A stretch of 49,916 nt of DNA from an uncultured Eubacteriales bacterium (GCA_949422855.1 CASPLG010000010.1:1-49916), one strand, 5' to 3'; counted from the first letter of the stretch, positions 7,561 to 15,888 are shown. Made by a program: numbers and translations. The notes: generated by a model from the sequence alone, not told the origin.

Positions 7561-8952
7561 ATGAAGTCCAAGTCAAAGGGTGGGTTCAGTGGCTCGCTCG
7601 GATTTATACTTGTAGCGGCAGGAAGTGCCGTGGGCGTGGGAAATATCTGGCGATTCCCATACTTAGCGGCACAGGATGGCGGCGGAGTTTTTCTAATGAT
7701 TTATTTATTACTCGTGTTAACCTTTGGCTTTACTTTGTTGACAACGGATATCGCTATAGGACGTCGCACGAAACAAAAAGCGTTAACTGCTTTTGGTTCA
7801 ATTAACTCCAAATGGGATTTTCTTGGCAAGCTTACGTTTTTAATACCGATAATTATAATGACTTATTATGGTGTAATAGGCGGATGGGTGCTTAAGTACG
7901 TGACTGTTTATTTGAGCGGAAATAAATCACAAGCAACTCAAAGTGATTATTTTACATCATTTATATCATCAAAAGTGTCTCCCATTGTTTTTATGCTGAT
8001 TTTTATGGCGGTAACGGTTTTTATAGTTTATTTTGGTGTAGAGAAGGGCATAGAACGTTTTTCTAAAATGGTAATGCCGGGACTAATAATTATGATAGCG
8101 GGAATTGCTATATTTTCGCTGACACTTAGGTACACAGACACCTGTGGAGTGGAACGCACAGGTATGCAGGGGCTGATGCTTTACTTAAAACCGGATTTTA
8201 CCGGGATGACTTTTTCCAAATTTTTAAAAATTCTACTCGATGCAATGAGTCAGTTGTTTTTCTCACTCAGCGTGTCAATGGGAATTATGATTACGTATGG
8301 TTCATATGTAAAAAAGGACGTCAATCTGAGCCGTTCCATTAAGTATATAGAACTTTTTGATACAGGTGTTGCTCTGCTTGCAGGTATAATGGTTATTCCG
8401 GCGGTTTATGTATTTTACGGGACACAAGGAATGACTTCGGGACCCGGACTAATGTTTATTTCTCTGCCGAGAGTATTTGCCGCAATGGGGAGTATTGGTA
8501 CAATTATTGGTCTAGTATTCTTTCTTATGGTGACATTTGCGACCCTAACATCTTCTATTTCCATCATGGAGACACTGGTAGCAAATTTTATGGATTTATT
8601 TCACATGTCACGCAAAAAAACAAGTCTGATTATGGGAATAGTTTTTTCCGCTGCATCGGTGGTAATATGTCTGGGATATAATGTATTTTATTTTAAACTG
8701 CCTCTTCCGAACGGGCAATCAGCACAATTACTCGACCTTATGGATTATGTCAGTAACAGCTTTTTAATGCCTTTAATTTCGTTTTTAACATGTGTTTTTA
8801 TTGGATGGGTTGTTAAACCTAAGTGGATTGTAGAGGAGATGGAGGCTAGTGGGGATAAATTTACTCGTAAAAAGCTTTACAGTGTGATGGTTCGTTATGT
8901 AGCACCAATAATCATGGCAGCACTATTTTTTCAATCGACGGGAATATTATAA
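7561..8952 (+). CDS. Neurotransmitter:sodium symporter (NSS/SNF) family transporter
   Basis: A 463-residue LeuT-type secondary transporter, predicted to couple sodium entry to uptake of an amino acid or amine. The family signature is at the N terminus: GFILVAAGSAVGVGNIWRFP, covering the unwound TM1 that binds sodium and substrate, followed by the GGGVFLMIYLL segment of TM2. About 11 hydrophobic segments are visible, the size usual for bacterial members. The substrate cannot be read from sequence. AGGAGG gives a strong ribosome site. The divergent XRE regulator at 6620-7345 is the likely controller. Confidence 0.93.
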   Translation: MKSKSKGGFSGSLGFILVAAGSAVGVGNIWRFPYLAAQDGGGVFLMIYLLLVLTFGFTLLTTDIAIGRRTKQKALTAFGSINSKWDFLGKLTFLIPIIIMTYYGVIGGWVLKYVTVYLSGNKSQATQSDYFTSFISSKVSPIVFMLIFMAVTVFIVYFGVEKGIERFSKMVMPGLIIMIAGIAIFSLTLRYTDTCGVERTGMQGLMLYLKPDFTGMTFSKFLKILLDAMSQLFFSLSVSMGIMITYGSYVKKDVNLSRSIKYIELFDTGVALLAGIMVIPAVYVFYGTQGMTSGPGLMFISLPRVFAAMGSIGTIIGLVFFLMVTFATLTSSISIMETLVANFMDLFHMSRKKTSLIMGIVFSAASVVICLGYNVFYFKLPLPNGQSAQLLDLMDYVSNSFLMPLISFLTCVFIGWVVKPKWIVEEMEASGDKFTRKKLYSVMVRYVAPIIMAALFFQSTGIL

Positions 8953-8997
8953 GCAGTATTAGTGCTGACTATTGACTCTGTCCTACAAGAGTCGTAA

Positions 8998-9033
8998 GTA
9001 AAAAAAAGCGGGGGAGGAGTCAAAATCCTCCTC
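8998..9033 (-). terminator. Terminator of the ABC-F gene
   Basis: On the minus strand GGAGGA and TCCTCC (complements of 9026-9031 and 9013-9018) form a 6-bp GC-rich stem around a 7-nt loop, followed by CGC and a run of seven or more T. The stop codon of the ABC-F gene (9020-9022) lies within the loop. Confidence 0.75.
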
Positions 9034-10576
9034 TGTTTGAGCGTACTTTATTTAAATTTATAACTTTATCTGCCCAGTTTTTATAAAAAGTGGTTTCGTG
9101 TGAAACTAAAATTAAATTTCCTTCCCATTTTACAAGTTGCTGCTTTAAAATCTCTTTAGAATCGGCGTCCAAATGATTTGTAGGTTCATCGAGAATCAAA
9201 AAATTGGACTTGGTATTTGTCAGAATGCAAAGTTTGACTTTGGACTGTTCTCCACCACTTAAAGTGCCGATTTTCTGAAATACATTCTTCGCCATGACCC
9301 CGCATCCGGCTAAATTTTTCCGAACTTCCTGCTGAGACTGTTTTGGAAACTTTTCGGAAATGATTTCAAATGCAGATTCGTTTGGGTCTTTCCAAGATAG
9401 ACTCTGTTCAAAGTAACCTATTTTTACTGAATCTGCAAATTTAAACGAGCCCCCGATTGCAGGGATTTGCCCTATCAGAGTTTTTAAAAGAGTAGACTTA
9501 CCAATGCCATTGAATCCGGTAATTACAACTTTTTCGCCTGCCCTTATTTCAAAACTTATTTTGGGCAAAAGGACCTTATCATATCCTATTTCCAAGCCGT
9601 GTACCTTAAGTGCCTTTTGTGCTGAAATGGGAAGGGAGACTAATTTAAAATTAGGTTTTGGAGGTGTTTGGGGAGGAGGGAGGACGTCGATTTTTTCCAA
9701 TGCCTTCATTCTGGACTGTGCTTGTTTTGCGGTTGAAGCCCTGACTCGGTTTTTAGCGATGTAATCCATGTGTTTTTTAATTTCTTTTTGCTGTGCCTGA
9801 AACTGTCTAATATAGTTTTCACGACGTAAACCTTTTATCTCTAGGAATTTTGAAAAATTACCGTTGTACTTTGTGATTTTTTGGAACTGTATATCAAGAA
9901 TACAGTTAGTGATTTTTTCCAAGAAATCGAAATCATGAGAAACTACCAGGAATTCCCCCTCGAAGCTTTTTAAATACTCTGTAAGCCAGTTTACATGTTC
10001 GACGTCTAAAAAGTTGGTGGGTTCGTCCAGCAGCAAAACATCCGGATTTTCAAGTAATAGCTTTGCAAGAATTACCTTAGCACGCTGTCCTCCACTCAAA
10101 TTTCCAAGTAAGCTTTCAACTCCTATTGCAGAGATTCCGAGCCCATTTGCGACCTTTAGGATAGTACTTTCGATTTCATAAAAACCCCGATTTAGAAGAA
10201 AATTTTGATAGTCTGAGGCTAATTGTGAAGTTTTTTCGTCGAGGTTCTCAGACATATTTTCATAAATTTTATTAAGTTCATTTTCTACCGCATACAGGTC
10301 GTAAAAGGCTGTTTTTAGGTATTCAAAAATTGTAAGTGTCTGGTCAACATCCGCATACTGGTCAAGGTAGCCTATTTTAATATTTTTCTGCCATCTTATT
10401 TGGCCTTTATCCGGTACAATTTCGCCTACAAGCAATCGTAAAAGTGTAGTTTTGCCCGTTCCGTTCTGCCCGACAATCCCTACATGCTCCCCTTTGAATA
10501 TCTCAAACTTAGCATTTTGGTACAAAATTTTATCCTTAAATGAGTGTCTTAAATTTTCTACTTTTAAAATTCCCAT
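9020..10576 (-). CDS. ABC-F family ATPase (ribosome-associated type)
   Basis: A 518-residue soluble protein with two ABC ATPase domains and no membrane segment, the layout of ABC-F translation or resistance factors. Domain 1 has Walker A GQNGTGKT (36-43), signature LSGGQ (160-164) and Walker B LLLDEPTNFLD (181-191). Domain 2 has Walker A GFNGIGKST (354-362), signature LSGGE (439-443) and Walker B LILDEPTNHLD (460-470). Between them, around residues 245-300, is the charged helical linker that reaches toward the ribosomal P site in known members. Whether it confers antibiotic protection or is a housekeeping factor cannot be decided. AAAGGAGAG precedes the ATG. No promoter was identified with confidence. 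Confidence 0.93.
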   Translation of the reverse strand: MGILKVENLRHSFKDKILYQNAKFEIFKGEHVGIVGQNGTGKTTLLRLLVGEIVPDKGQIRWQKNIKIGYLDQYADVDQTLTIFEYLKTAFYDLYAVENELNKIYENMSENLDEKTSQLASDYQNFLLNRGFYEIESTILKVANGLGISAIGVESLLGNLSGGQRAKVILAKLLLENPDVLLLDEPTNFLDVEHVNWLTEYLKSFEGEFLVVSHDFDFLEKITNCILDIQFQKITKYNGNFSKFLEIKGLRRENYIRQFQAQQKEIKKHMDYIAKNRVRASTAKQAQSRMKALEKIDVLPPPQTPPKPNFKLVSLPISAQKALKVHGLEIGYDKVLLPKISFEIRAGEKVVITGFNGIGKSTLLKTLIGQIPAIGGSFKFADSVKIGYFEQSLSWKDPNESAFEIISEKFPKQSQQEVRKNLAGCGVMAKNVFQKIGTLSGGEQSKVKLCILTNTKSNFLILDEPTNHLDADSKEILKQQLVKWEGNLILVSHETTFYKNWADKVINLNKVRSNRGGF

Positions 10577-10642
10577 GATTCTCTCCTTTGGTTTTTCAAA
10601 ACCAACGTGATTAATATATAATATAGCTTTCTATGCTTATAC

Positions 10643-11048
10643 TTACTCCAAAAAAAACAGGAGTGCTTCTTTGTACCCATTAAACCCTTTGCCCGATATT
10701 GTTTTTTTGCAGGCTGTGGTTATGAGCGATTTTTTTCTGAAATCTTCTCTTGAACTTATATCCGAAATATGCACTTCAACTGTTGGAATAGCAACAGATT
10801 TTAGTGCATCTAAAATTGCAACGCTTGTGTGAGTGTAAGCTGCCGGGTTAATTATTATACCATCGTATTTTTTATAGTAAGCATCTTGTATTTTATCTAC
10901 TAAACAGCCCTCATGATTGGACTGATAAAAATCCACTTCGATATTATTATCCCAAGCAATTTTTCTTATAACTTTTATCTCCATAAACCTCTTTTTCTCT
11001 GATTCCAAGCATATTTATATTTGGGCCGTTAACAACTAGTATTCTCAT
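10643..11048 (-). pseudogene. aroQ: Frameshifted 3-dehydroquinate dehydratase, type II
   Basis: Type II dehydroquinase makes 3-dehydroshikimate in the shikimate pathway. An ATG at 11048, behind a strong GGAGGA site, encodes the family N terminus MRILVVNGPNINMLGIREKE then VYG, including the catalytic Arg and Tyr loop. That frame stops at 10947. The rest of the enzyme (FYQSNHEG, INPAAYTHTS, VEVHISD, to FFLE) lies in the +1 frame down to 10643. Only 37 nt lie between the YG and IEV codons, where relatives have about 57, so a deletion of roughly 20 nt inside the first helix is the simplest explanation. The downstream fragment has no ribosome site. The gene overlaps the aroE-aroK 3' end by 20 nt. 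A sequencing error cannot be excluded, but one base alone would not restore normal length. Confidence 0.85.
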
Positions 11049-12264
11049 AAAAATCCTCCAGAATTTTTCTTACGGCTTCATGAGCAGCCCCATTATTTTG
11101 AATTATCATGTCACTGAAATTCCGGTAAAGATCCTTTCTTATGTGGTACATTTTCTCCAATTTTTTTAAAGTATCGGATAAGGGTCGTCCTTTGGTTTCC
11201 AATATTTCCAGACCTCTTTCAATCCAATATATACGTCCGTTTTGCTTTAAAGGTAAATAATTATCGGAATCTAAAATGGCACCCCCACCGGTTGATATCA
11301 CGCAGTTGTTCTTTTTACCACATTCATAAATTACGGATTTCTCTCTTTTTCTAAATGTTTTTTCACCATATTTGTTAAAGATTTCGGGTATTGTAATTTG
11401 ATATAAATCTTCTACTTTTTCGTCTATATCAATAAATTTCTTTCCTAATTTTTCTGCTATCAGCTTACCTATCGTAGTCTTTCCACTCCCTGGCATTCCG
11501 ATAAGAATAATGTTAGAAAGCTCTAGGGTTAATTCTTTTATTATTCTTTCGCTTACAGAATCATCTAATTTCGTATTTTTAAATAATTCCGCAGAGATTT
11601 TTGCCTGTTCTACGAGCATGGGTAAACCACTGGCAGTTGGAATATTATATTTTTTCCCTTGGGCCAGCAAATCCGTGCAAAAAGGATTATACACAACATC
11701 TACTAACCCACATAGATTTTTAAAATTGCTTATATCAACTAAATTATCTCCATTGTTGGGATACATCCCTACCGGTGTTGTGTTTATAATTATTTCAGCG
11801 TCTGTATGCGTATAAACAGTTTTGTAATTCAGCGTACCGGTTCTTGAAACAACTAAGGTTTGCTTTGCTTGTAAATCTTCTGCAAGTGCCCTGGCAGTAG
11901 CAGAAGTTCCTCCACTGCCAAGTATAATAACCTTTTTGTTTTTCAGGGAAATTTTAGAGCGATTTATAGTGTATTTTAGCCCAAAATAATCCGTGTTATA
12001 ACCTGTAAGGATGCCATTTTTGTTCACCACGGTATTTACGCTGCCGACTCTTTTTGCAATAATATCAAGCTTATCGCAATAGTGCAAGGCTGACCTTTTA
12101 TACGGTATCGTTATATTAAGACCCTCAAAAATCCTTGATTTGAGCATAGATTCTAATTCACGAAGCGAACCGCTATGCAGCTCATAATTGTACAAACCAA
12201 ATTTTTCATGGATAATCTTAGAGTAGCTATGAGACAAATCCTCACCAAATAGTCCGTATTGCAT
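11029..12264 (-). CDS. aroE-aroK: Fused shikimate dehydrogenase / shikimate kinase
   Basis: A bifunctional protein of 411 residues covering two consecutive shikimate pathway steps. Residues 1-245 are shikimate dehydrogenase: substrate loop SHSYSKIIHEKFG, NITIPYK with catalytic Lys56, NTDYFG with catalytic Asp92, NADP loop GSGGTSAT (116-123) and NTTPVGMYP. Residues 250-411 are shikimate kinase: Walker A GMPGSGKT (256-263), FIDIDEKVE, FRKREKSV, STGGGAI and GRPL. The start at 12264 follows GAGGAG at good spacing; an in-frame start at 12324 would add an uncharacteristic 20 residues. Both domains look complete, in contrast to the broken aroQ that follows and overlaps it. Confidence 0.93.
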   Translation of the reverse strand: MQYGLFGEDLSHSYSKIIHEKFGLYNYELHSGSLRELESMLKSRIFEGLNITIPYKRSALHYCDKLDIIAKRVGSVNTVVNKNGILTGYNTDYFGLKYTINRSKISLKNKKVIILGSGGTSATARALAEDLQAKQTLVVSRTGTLNYKTVYTHTDAEIIINTTPVGMYPNNGDNLVDISNFKNLCGLVDVVYNPFCTDLLAQGKKYNIPTASGLPMLVEQAKISAELFKNTKLDDSVSERIIKELTLELSNIILIGMPGSGKTTIGKLIAEKLGKKFIDIDEKVEDLYQITIPEIFNKYGEKTFRKREKSVIYECGKKNNCVISTGGGAILDSDNYLPLKQNGRIYWIERGLEILETKGRPLSDTLKKLEKMYHIRKDLYRNFSDMIIQNNGAAHEAVRKILEDFYENTSC

Positions 12265-12463
12265 ACGCTGCGCTCCTCTGTGAATTATTTTTCTTTCAAC
12301 ATCTATTCTTTGGCTAGTTAACATTATTTACCGTAACTAAGTACCTCTATTATATTATATTTCTAGCATATGTCAACAAGAATCAATCGTTTGAATTGCA
12401 ATGTAAAAAATCTCTTTTGATAGATAAATATTTGCCGTTGAAAATTTTGGTTATAATCAGCCT

Positions 12464-12507
12464 AACCTTAGCAGGACATGGTTTTTCTCATAGTCCTTGC
12501 TAAGGTT
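12464..12507. other. Strong isolated hairpin, owner unclear
   Basis: AACCTTAGCAGGAC (12464-12477) pairs with GTCCTTGCTAAGGTT (12493-12507) with one bulged base, loop about 15 nt. On the plus strand the stem is followed by TT then AAG; on the minus strand there is no T-run. It lies between the starts of aroE-aroK and the end of the unknown gene at 12541, both minus strand, so it could end that transcript. A TATAAT at 12452-12457 lacks a good -35. Confidence 0.5.
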
Positions 12508-12540
12508 TTAAGTGGTGTGCCTTCAGTCTTAAAAAAGTAT

Positions 12541-13101
12541 TTATATTGCAAATTGCTCGATTAGACCTGACGCTAGATATATTGCTATGTCATCCATTAC
12601 TCTATTAAAAATATTATAAGAATCTGCAAGTGTAGAGTAAATACCCTGTGAGTTGTTTTTTATTTCCTGGTCTAAAATATTGATTTGGTTGCCTATCATA
12701 CCTCGCCACTCACTTTCTTTCCAATAGGGATTTACACTAGCGAAATTTTTAGCAATTACGTCACCTTTATCCTTCCATTGTGTGAGTAAGTTTTCATACA
12801 TTTGAGTTTCTTTATTCGCTCTGCTGTTTAGGTATGCTATATATGCATCAAAAAATCCACTTAGGTTAACCCTGAAGATACTTGCATCATTTTCGTTATA
12901 ATACCTATCAAATAAATCACTGTATTTTTGAACAAGGGTGTCTATTTGATATTGAACGGTAGAACTGTTTGGTGAATTAAATATAGCACTTTGCATGGCC
13001 ATAAATAGCCAAAAAGCGTTTTCGCTGGAGAGCAGCTCTGATTCTTTTACGACATCAAATTGTTTTTCAGTTAAGTTGTTAAGATTAATGGGCAATTTCA
13101 A
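12541..13101 (-). CDS. Uncharacterised helical protein
   Basis: A 186-residue soluble, mostly helical protein without signal peptide or membrane segment. The N-terminal part has FWLFMAMQSAIFN and the C-terminal half has NPYWKESEWRGMIGNQINI. From memory this pattern resembles a group of Bacillota proteins of about 150-180 residues, of unknown function, with a shared NPYW..EWR motif; this could not be checked. It starts with TTG at 13101, just after AAAGGA; no ATG or GTG gives a sensible product. A TATAAT on the minus strand (complement of 13179-13184) may be its -10 box, but no clear -35 is seen. Repeat copy A lies upstream. Confidence 0.75.
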   Translation of the reverse strand: MKLPINLNNLTEKQFDVVKESELLSSENAFWLFMAMQSAIFNSPNSSTVQYQIDTLVQKYSDLFDRYYNENDASIFRVNLSGFFDAYIAYLNSRANKETQMYENLLTQWKDKGDVIAKNFASVNPYWKESEWRGMIGNQINILDQEIKNNSQGIYSTLADSYNIFNRVMDDIAIYLASGLIEQFAI

Positions 13102-13248
13102 TCTATCCTTTCTGTCTGATTTTTCATTACAGATCGTGCAGTTAAAATCTGCGATAAGACCTGTATGATTTACTTAAAATTATAGTATGAAACCAATTCC
13201 GGATTTGCTACCTTTGATTGATTTGAAAAGCTTGGCCTTTCTATAGGG

Positions 13249-13387
13249 AGTTGTGCATGCGTAGATATTTAAGAAAGTTGAATATGTAAAATAAGTTTTA
13301 TTAAGCCCACATTTGAAGGTATTTTACAGTAAACCAACCGCAGTATTTCTATCGAGTTTTCAATGTCGTATCATTTTTTAGGGCGCT
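13249..13387 (-). repeat. Copy A of the 139-bp dispersed repeat
   Basis: On the minus strand this is collinear over its full 139 bp with copy B at 14436-14574. The core is nearly identical, including ATAGAAATACTGCGGTTGG, TACCTTCAAATGTGGGCTTA and ATCTACGCAT near the right end. The two copies are inverted and bracket the potassium channel gene. Internal arms TGTAAAATA (13285-13293) and TATTTTACA (13320-13328) form a hairpin. The left end (AGCGCCC on the minus strand) lies 17 bp from the channel -35 box. The remainder of the 13102-13478 gap holds only promoter-like sequences. Confidence 0.85.
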
Positions 13388-13404
13388 TCCTTTCTGTATT
13401 ATTC

Positions 13405-13434
13405 TTTACAAAACGAATATCAAAGAACTATAAT
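13405..13434 (+). promoter_or_regulatory. Promoter of the potassium channel gene
   Basis: TTTACA (13405-13410) and TATAAT (13429-13434) have an 18-bp spacer. The -35 box begins 18 bases beyond the left edge of repeat copy A. Confidence 0.65.
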
Positions 13435-13478
13435 ATTTAGGATATGGTATAGATTCTAATGGGCATTAAAAAAAGGGT

Positions 13479-14318
13479 GTGAAGAATGTGGGTAATTTAA
13501 AAATACGGGTCTACAATCTAATACGAGATGATGATGAGAACGGTCTTGCTGCGAACATACTAGATGGATTTATTATATCATTAGTAGTGCTAAATATTAT
13601 TTCTATAATGATTGATACCTCTGCATTGCCTACTTTTCTAAGAGAGTTTTTCTTTATTACAGAAATGATTTCTGTTATTGTGTTCACATTAGAGTATGTT
13701 TTAAGACTATGGACTTGTACATACATAAATCCCAATGAGAAACCTTTAAAAGTAAGAATCAGATATATGTTTTCTTTCATGGCTACAGTAGATTTGCTAT
13801 CTATACTCCCTTTCTATTTGCCATTTTTAATTCCAAGCACTCTTGTAATATTCAGATCACTGAGACTTATGAGAATATTGCGACTTTTCAAACTTAACAG
13901 ATATATAGATTCTCTAAAAATTATTGCATTGGTATTTAAGAGAAAAAAACATCAGCTTGTATCGTGCCTTTTTATACTGGCAATACTGATATTGGTTTCT
14001 TCAGTTTTGATTTATGATGTAGAACGCTCAGCTCAACCTGATAAATTCAAGGATGTTGCTTCGGGAATGTGGGTTATTATTACAACCATCACAACGGTAG
14101 GATATGGCGATGTATATCCTGTGACTGTGCCAGGGAGAGTTTTGTGCGCTATAACACTTATACTTGGAGCTGCAAGTCTTGCTATTCCTTCAGGTATAAT
14201 AAGTGCAGGCTTTGTTGAGATATCAAATGAAACCAACAAATCAAACAAGGGAAAAAATGCATGCGATAAAAAAATTTGTCCTCACTGTGGTAAGCAGATT
14301 TTTAGAAACATAGAATAA
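13479..14318 (+). CDS. Voltage-gated potassium channel (Kv-like)
   Basis: A six-transmembrane channel subunit of 279 residues, expected to form tetramers. S1 to S3 fall near residues 28-46, 58-78 and 95-118. S4 carries regularly spaced basic residues (R126, R129, R132, R135, K138 in RSLRLMRILRLFKL). After S5 (163-180) comes the pore helix and selectivity filter TTVGYGD (205-211), then S6. The short cytoplasmic tail ends with CPHCGK, a half zinc-ribbon seen in some bacterial channels. GTG at 13479 is very close to AAAAAGGG; a second GTG at 13488 is better spaced and may be the true start. The gene is enclosed by inverted copies of a 139-bp repeat, but its base composition does not look foreign. 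Confidence 0.92.
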   Translation: MKNVGNLKIRVYNLIRDDDENGLAANILDGFIISLVVLNIISIMIDTSALPTFLREFFFITEMISVIVFTLEYVLRLWTCTYINPNEKPLKVRIRYMFSFMATVDLLSILPFYLPFLIPSTLVIFRSLRLMRILRLFKLNRYIDSLKIIALVFKRKKHQLVSCLFILAILILVSSVLIYDVERSAQPDKFKDVASGMWVIITTITTVGYGDVYPVTVPGRVLCAITLILGAASLAIPSGIISAGFVEISNETNKSNKGKNACDKKICPHCGKQIFRNIE

Positions 14319-14435
14319 AAGTATCACAGAATTTCTGTTTATGTGTTTTGCAAATATACTAAATTTTATTTATACACCGCCAATCATGCAAGCTGTTGGG
14401 AATTTTAATGTATGAACACGGGATGGAGAAAAGGC

Positions 14436-14574
14436 AGTGCCCCAAAAGATGCTGTGACATCGAAAGATTAATAGAAATACTGCGGTTGGGTTTACTGTAA
14501 GATACCTTCAAATGTGGGCTTAATAAAACCTATCTTACATATCTAACTTTCTTATACCTACGCATATGGGCACT
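14436..14574 (+). repeat. Copy B of the 139-bp dispersed repeat
   Basis: A full-length copy with short terminal inverted repeats, AGTGCCC (14436-14442) and GGGCACT (14568-14574). The internal hairpin arms are TGTAAGATA (14496-14504) and TATCTTACA (14531-14539). Relative to copy A, the G in the left arm and the C in the right arm change to A and T together, keeping the pairing. The right end is 18 bp before the alr -35 box. The rest of the 14319-14660 gap has only a weak hairpin after the channel gene and the alr promoter. Confidence 0.85.
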
Positions 14575-14592
14575 CCTGAGGAAAAGAGAATC

Positions 14593-14622
14593 TTGAAATC
14601 ACTTATGTGTTTATTATATTAT
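14593..14622 (+). promoter_or_regulatory. Promoter of alr
   Basis: TTGAAA (14593-14598) and TATTAT (14617-14622) have an 18-bp spacer, directly downstream of repeat copy B and about 40 bp before the alr start. Confidence 0.55.
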
Positions 14623-14660
14623 AGATAATAAAAAACGATTGTATTAAGGGGATATTTCTA

Positions 14661-15833
14661 ATGGATTGTTTTGTAAAAAGAACCTGGGTTACAGTGAATC
14701 TTGATAATTTAGGGTATAATTTAAAACAAGTAAGGAAAAAAGTCGGAGACGAAACAAAAATTATGTGTGTAGTCAAGGCTGATGCTTATGGTCATGGTGC
14801 CAACTATGCCGCCAAGGAGTTCGAAAAACAAGGTGCGGATTGGTTTGCTGTTTCAAATATAGAGGAGGCAATTCAGCTAAGGTGTTTTGGAATTAATAAA
14901 CCCATTCTCATTTTAGGTTATACTCCTGCCGATATGGTGGAAAAATTATGTAATTTTAATATATCCCAGGCTATTTTGTCTTATGATTATGCCGTTAAAC
15001 TCTCGCATATGTGCAAAATAAAAGGTGTTAAAATAAAAGGGCACATAAAATTGGATACAGGCATGAATCGCATAGGTTTTCTTTGTCAATCAGAAGATGA
15101 AGTGAATTCCTCTGTGGAACTGATTGAAAAAATAAATTCTGAAAGCGAAATAATTTTAGAGGGTATTTTTACTCACTTTGCTGTTGCTGATTGTAATGAC
15201 GGCAGAGAATTTACTCAATTTCAGTTTAGAAATTTCAAGTCAACGATTGAAAAATTAGAAAAAAGCGGTATATATATACCGCTTAAACATTGCTGTAACA
15301 GCGCTGGCATAATATGTTATCCGGATATGAAGCTTGACATGGTCAGGGCAGGTGTAGTATTATATGGATTATCGCCTTCGGAAGACCTGAGAGGTAAGAT
15401 AGATCTTAAGCCTGCAGTTGAATTAAAAACGGTGATTTCACAAATTAAAAAAATGGAAAAGGGTAGAACAGTGAGTTACGGAAGGATATTCACATCTGAC
15501 GGCGACAGAATAGTTGCAACAGTACCTATAGGGTATGCAGATGGATATTCAAGAGGTTTTTCAGGCAAAGCGTGTATGCTGGTAAATGGCAAAAGAGCTC
15601 CGGTTATTGGTAGAGTATGTATGGATCAACTTATGCTTGATGTGACGGATATAAATGACGTTAGGGAAGGCATGGAGGTTGTTGTTTTTGGCGAACAGTG
15701 TGGAGAAAGTGTTTCTGTTGACGAGCTGGCGGACATTGTCGGAACCATAAATTATGAGATAGTTTGCCTGATAGGGAAGAGAGTAACAAGAATTTATTTA
15801 AAAGGTGGGAAACAAGTTGCCAAATCGAGCTGA
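14661..15833 (+). CDS. alr: Alanine racemase
   Basis: PLP enzyme of 390 residues converting L- to D-alanine for peptidoglycan and, in spore formers, for germination control. The PLP lysine is Lys39 in VVKADAYGHG. The second catalytic base, a tyrosine, lies near residue 272 in TVSYGRIF, followed by VATVPIGYADGYSRG. IGRVCMDQLMLDVTD is the usual C-terminal beta-domain motif. The ribosome site AAGGGGAT precedes ATG 14661. Length is typical. The following small secreted protein gene is 55 bp downstream and may be cotranscribed. Confidence 0.96.
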   Translation: MDCFVKRTWVTVNLDNLGYNLKQVRKKVGDETKIMCVVKADAYGHGANYAAKEFEKQGADWFAVSNIEEAIQLRCFGINKPILILGYTPADMVEKLCNFNISQAILSYDYAVKLSHMCKIKGVKIKGHIKLDTGMNRIGFLCQSEDEVNSSVELIEKINSESEIILEGIFTHFAVADCNDGREFTQFQFRNFKSTIEKLEKSGIYIPLKHCCNSAGIICYPDMKLDMVRAGVVLYGLSPSEDLRGKIDLKPAVELKTVISQIKKMEKGRTVSYGRIFTSDGDRIVATVPIGYADGYSRGFSGKACMLVNGKRAPVIGRVCMDQLMLDVTDINDVREGMEVVVFGEQCGESVSVDELADIVGTINYEIVCLIGKRVTRIYLKGGKQVAKSS

Positions 15834-15888
15834 ATTACTTGAAATTTATATTTTTTGAATATAAAAATCTATTTTAAAAGAGGGGAAT

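Noticed and set aside
10943..10979. Programmed ribosomal frameshift in aroQ
   Set aside because: No slippery heptamer or stimulatory site is apparent, and even a joined product would lack about seven residues of the first helix.
13249..14574. Composite transposon carrying the potassium channel
   Set aside because: The flanking repeats encode no transposase, no target-site duplication was found outside them, and the channel gene resembles its neighbours in composition.
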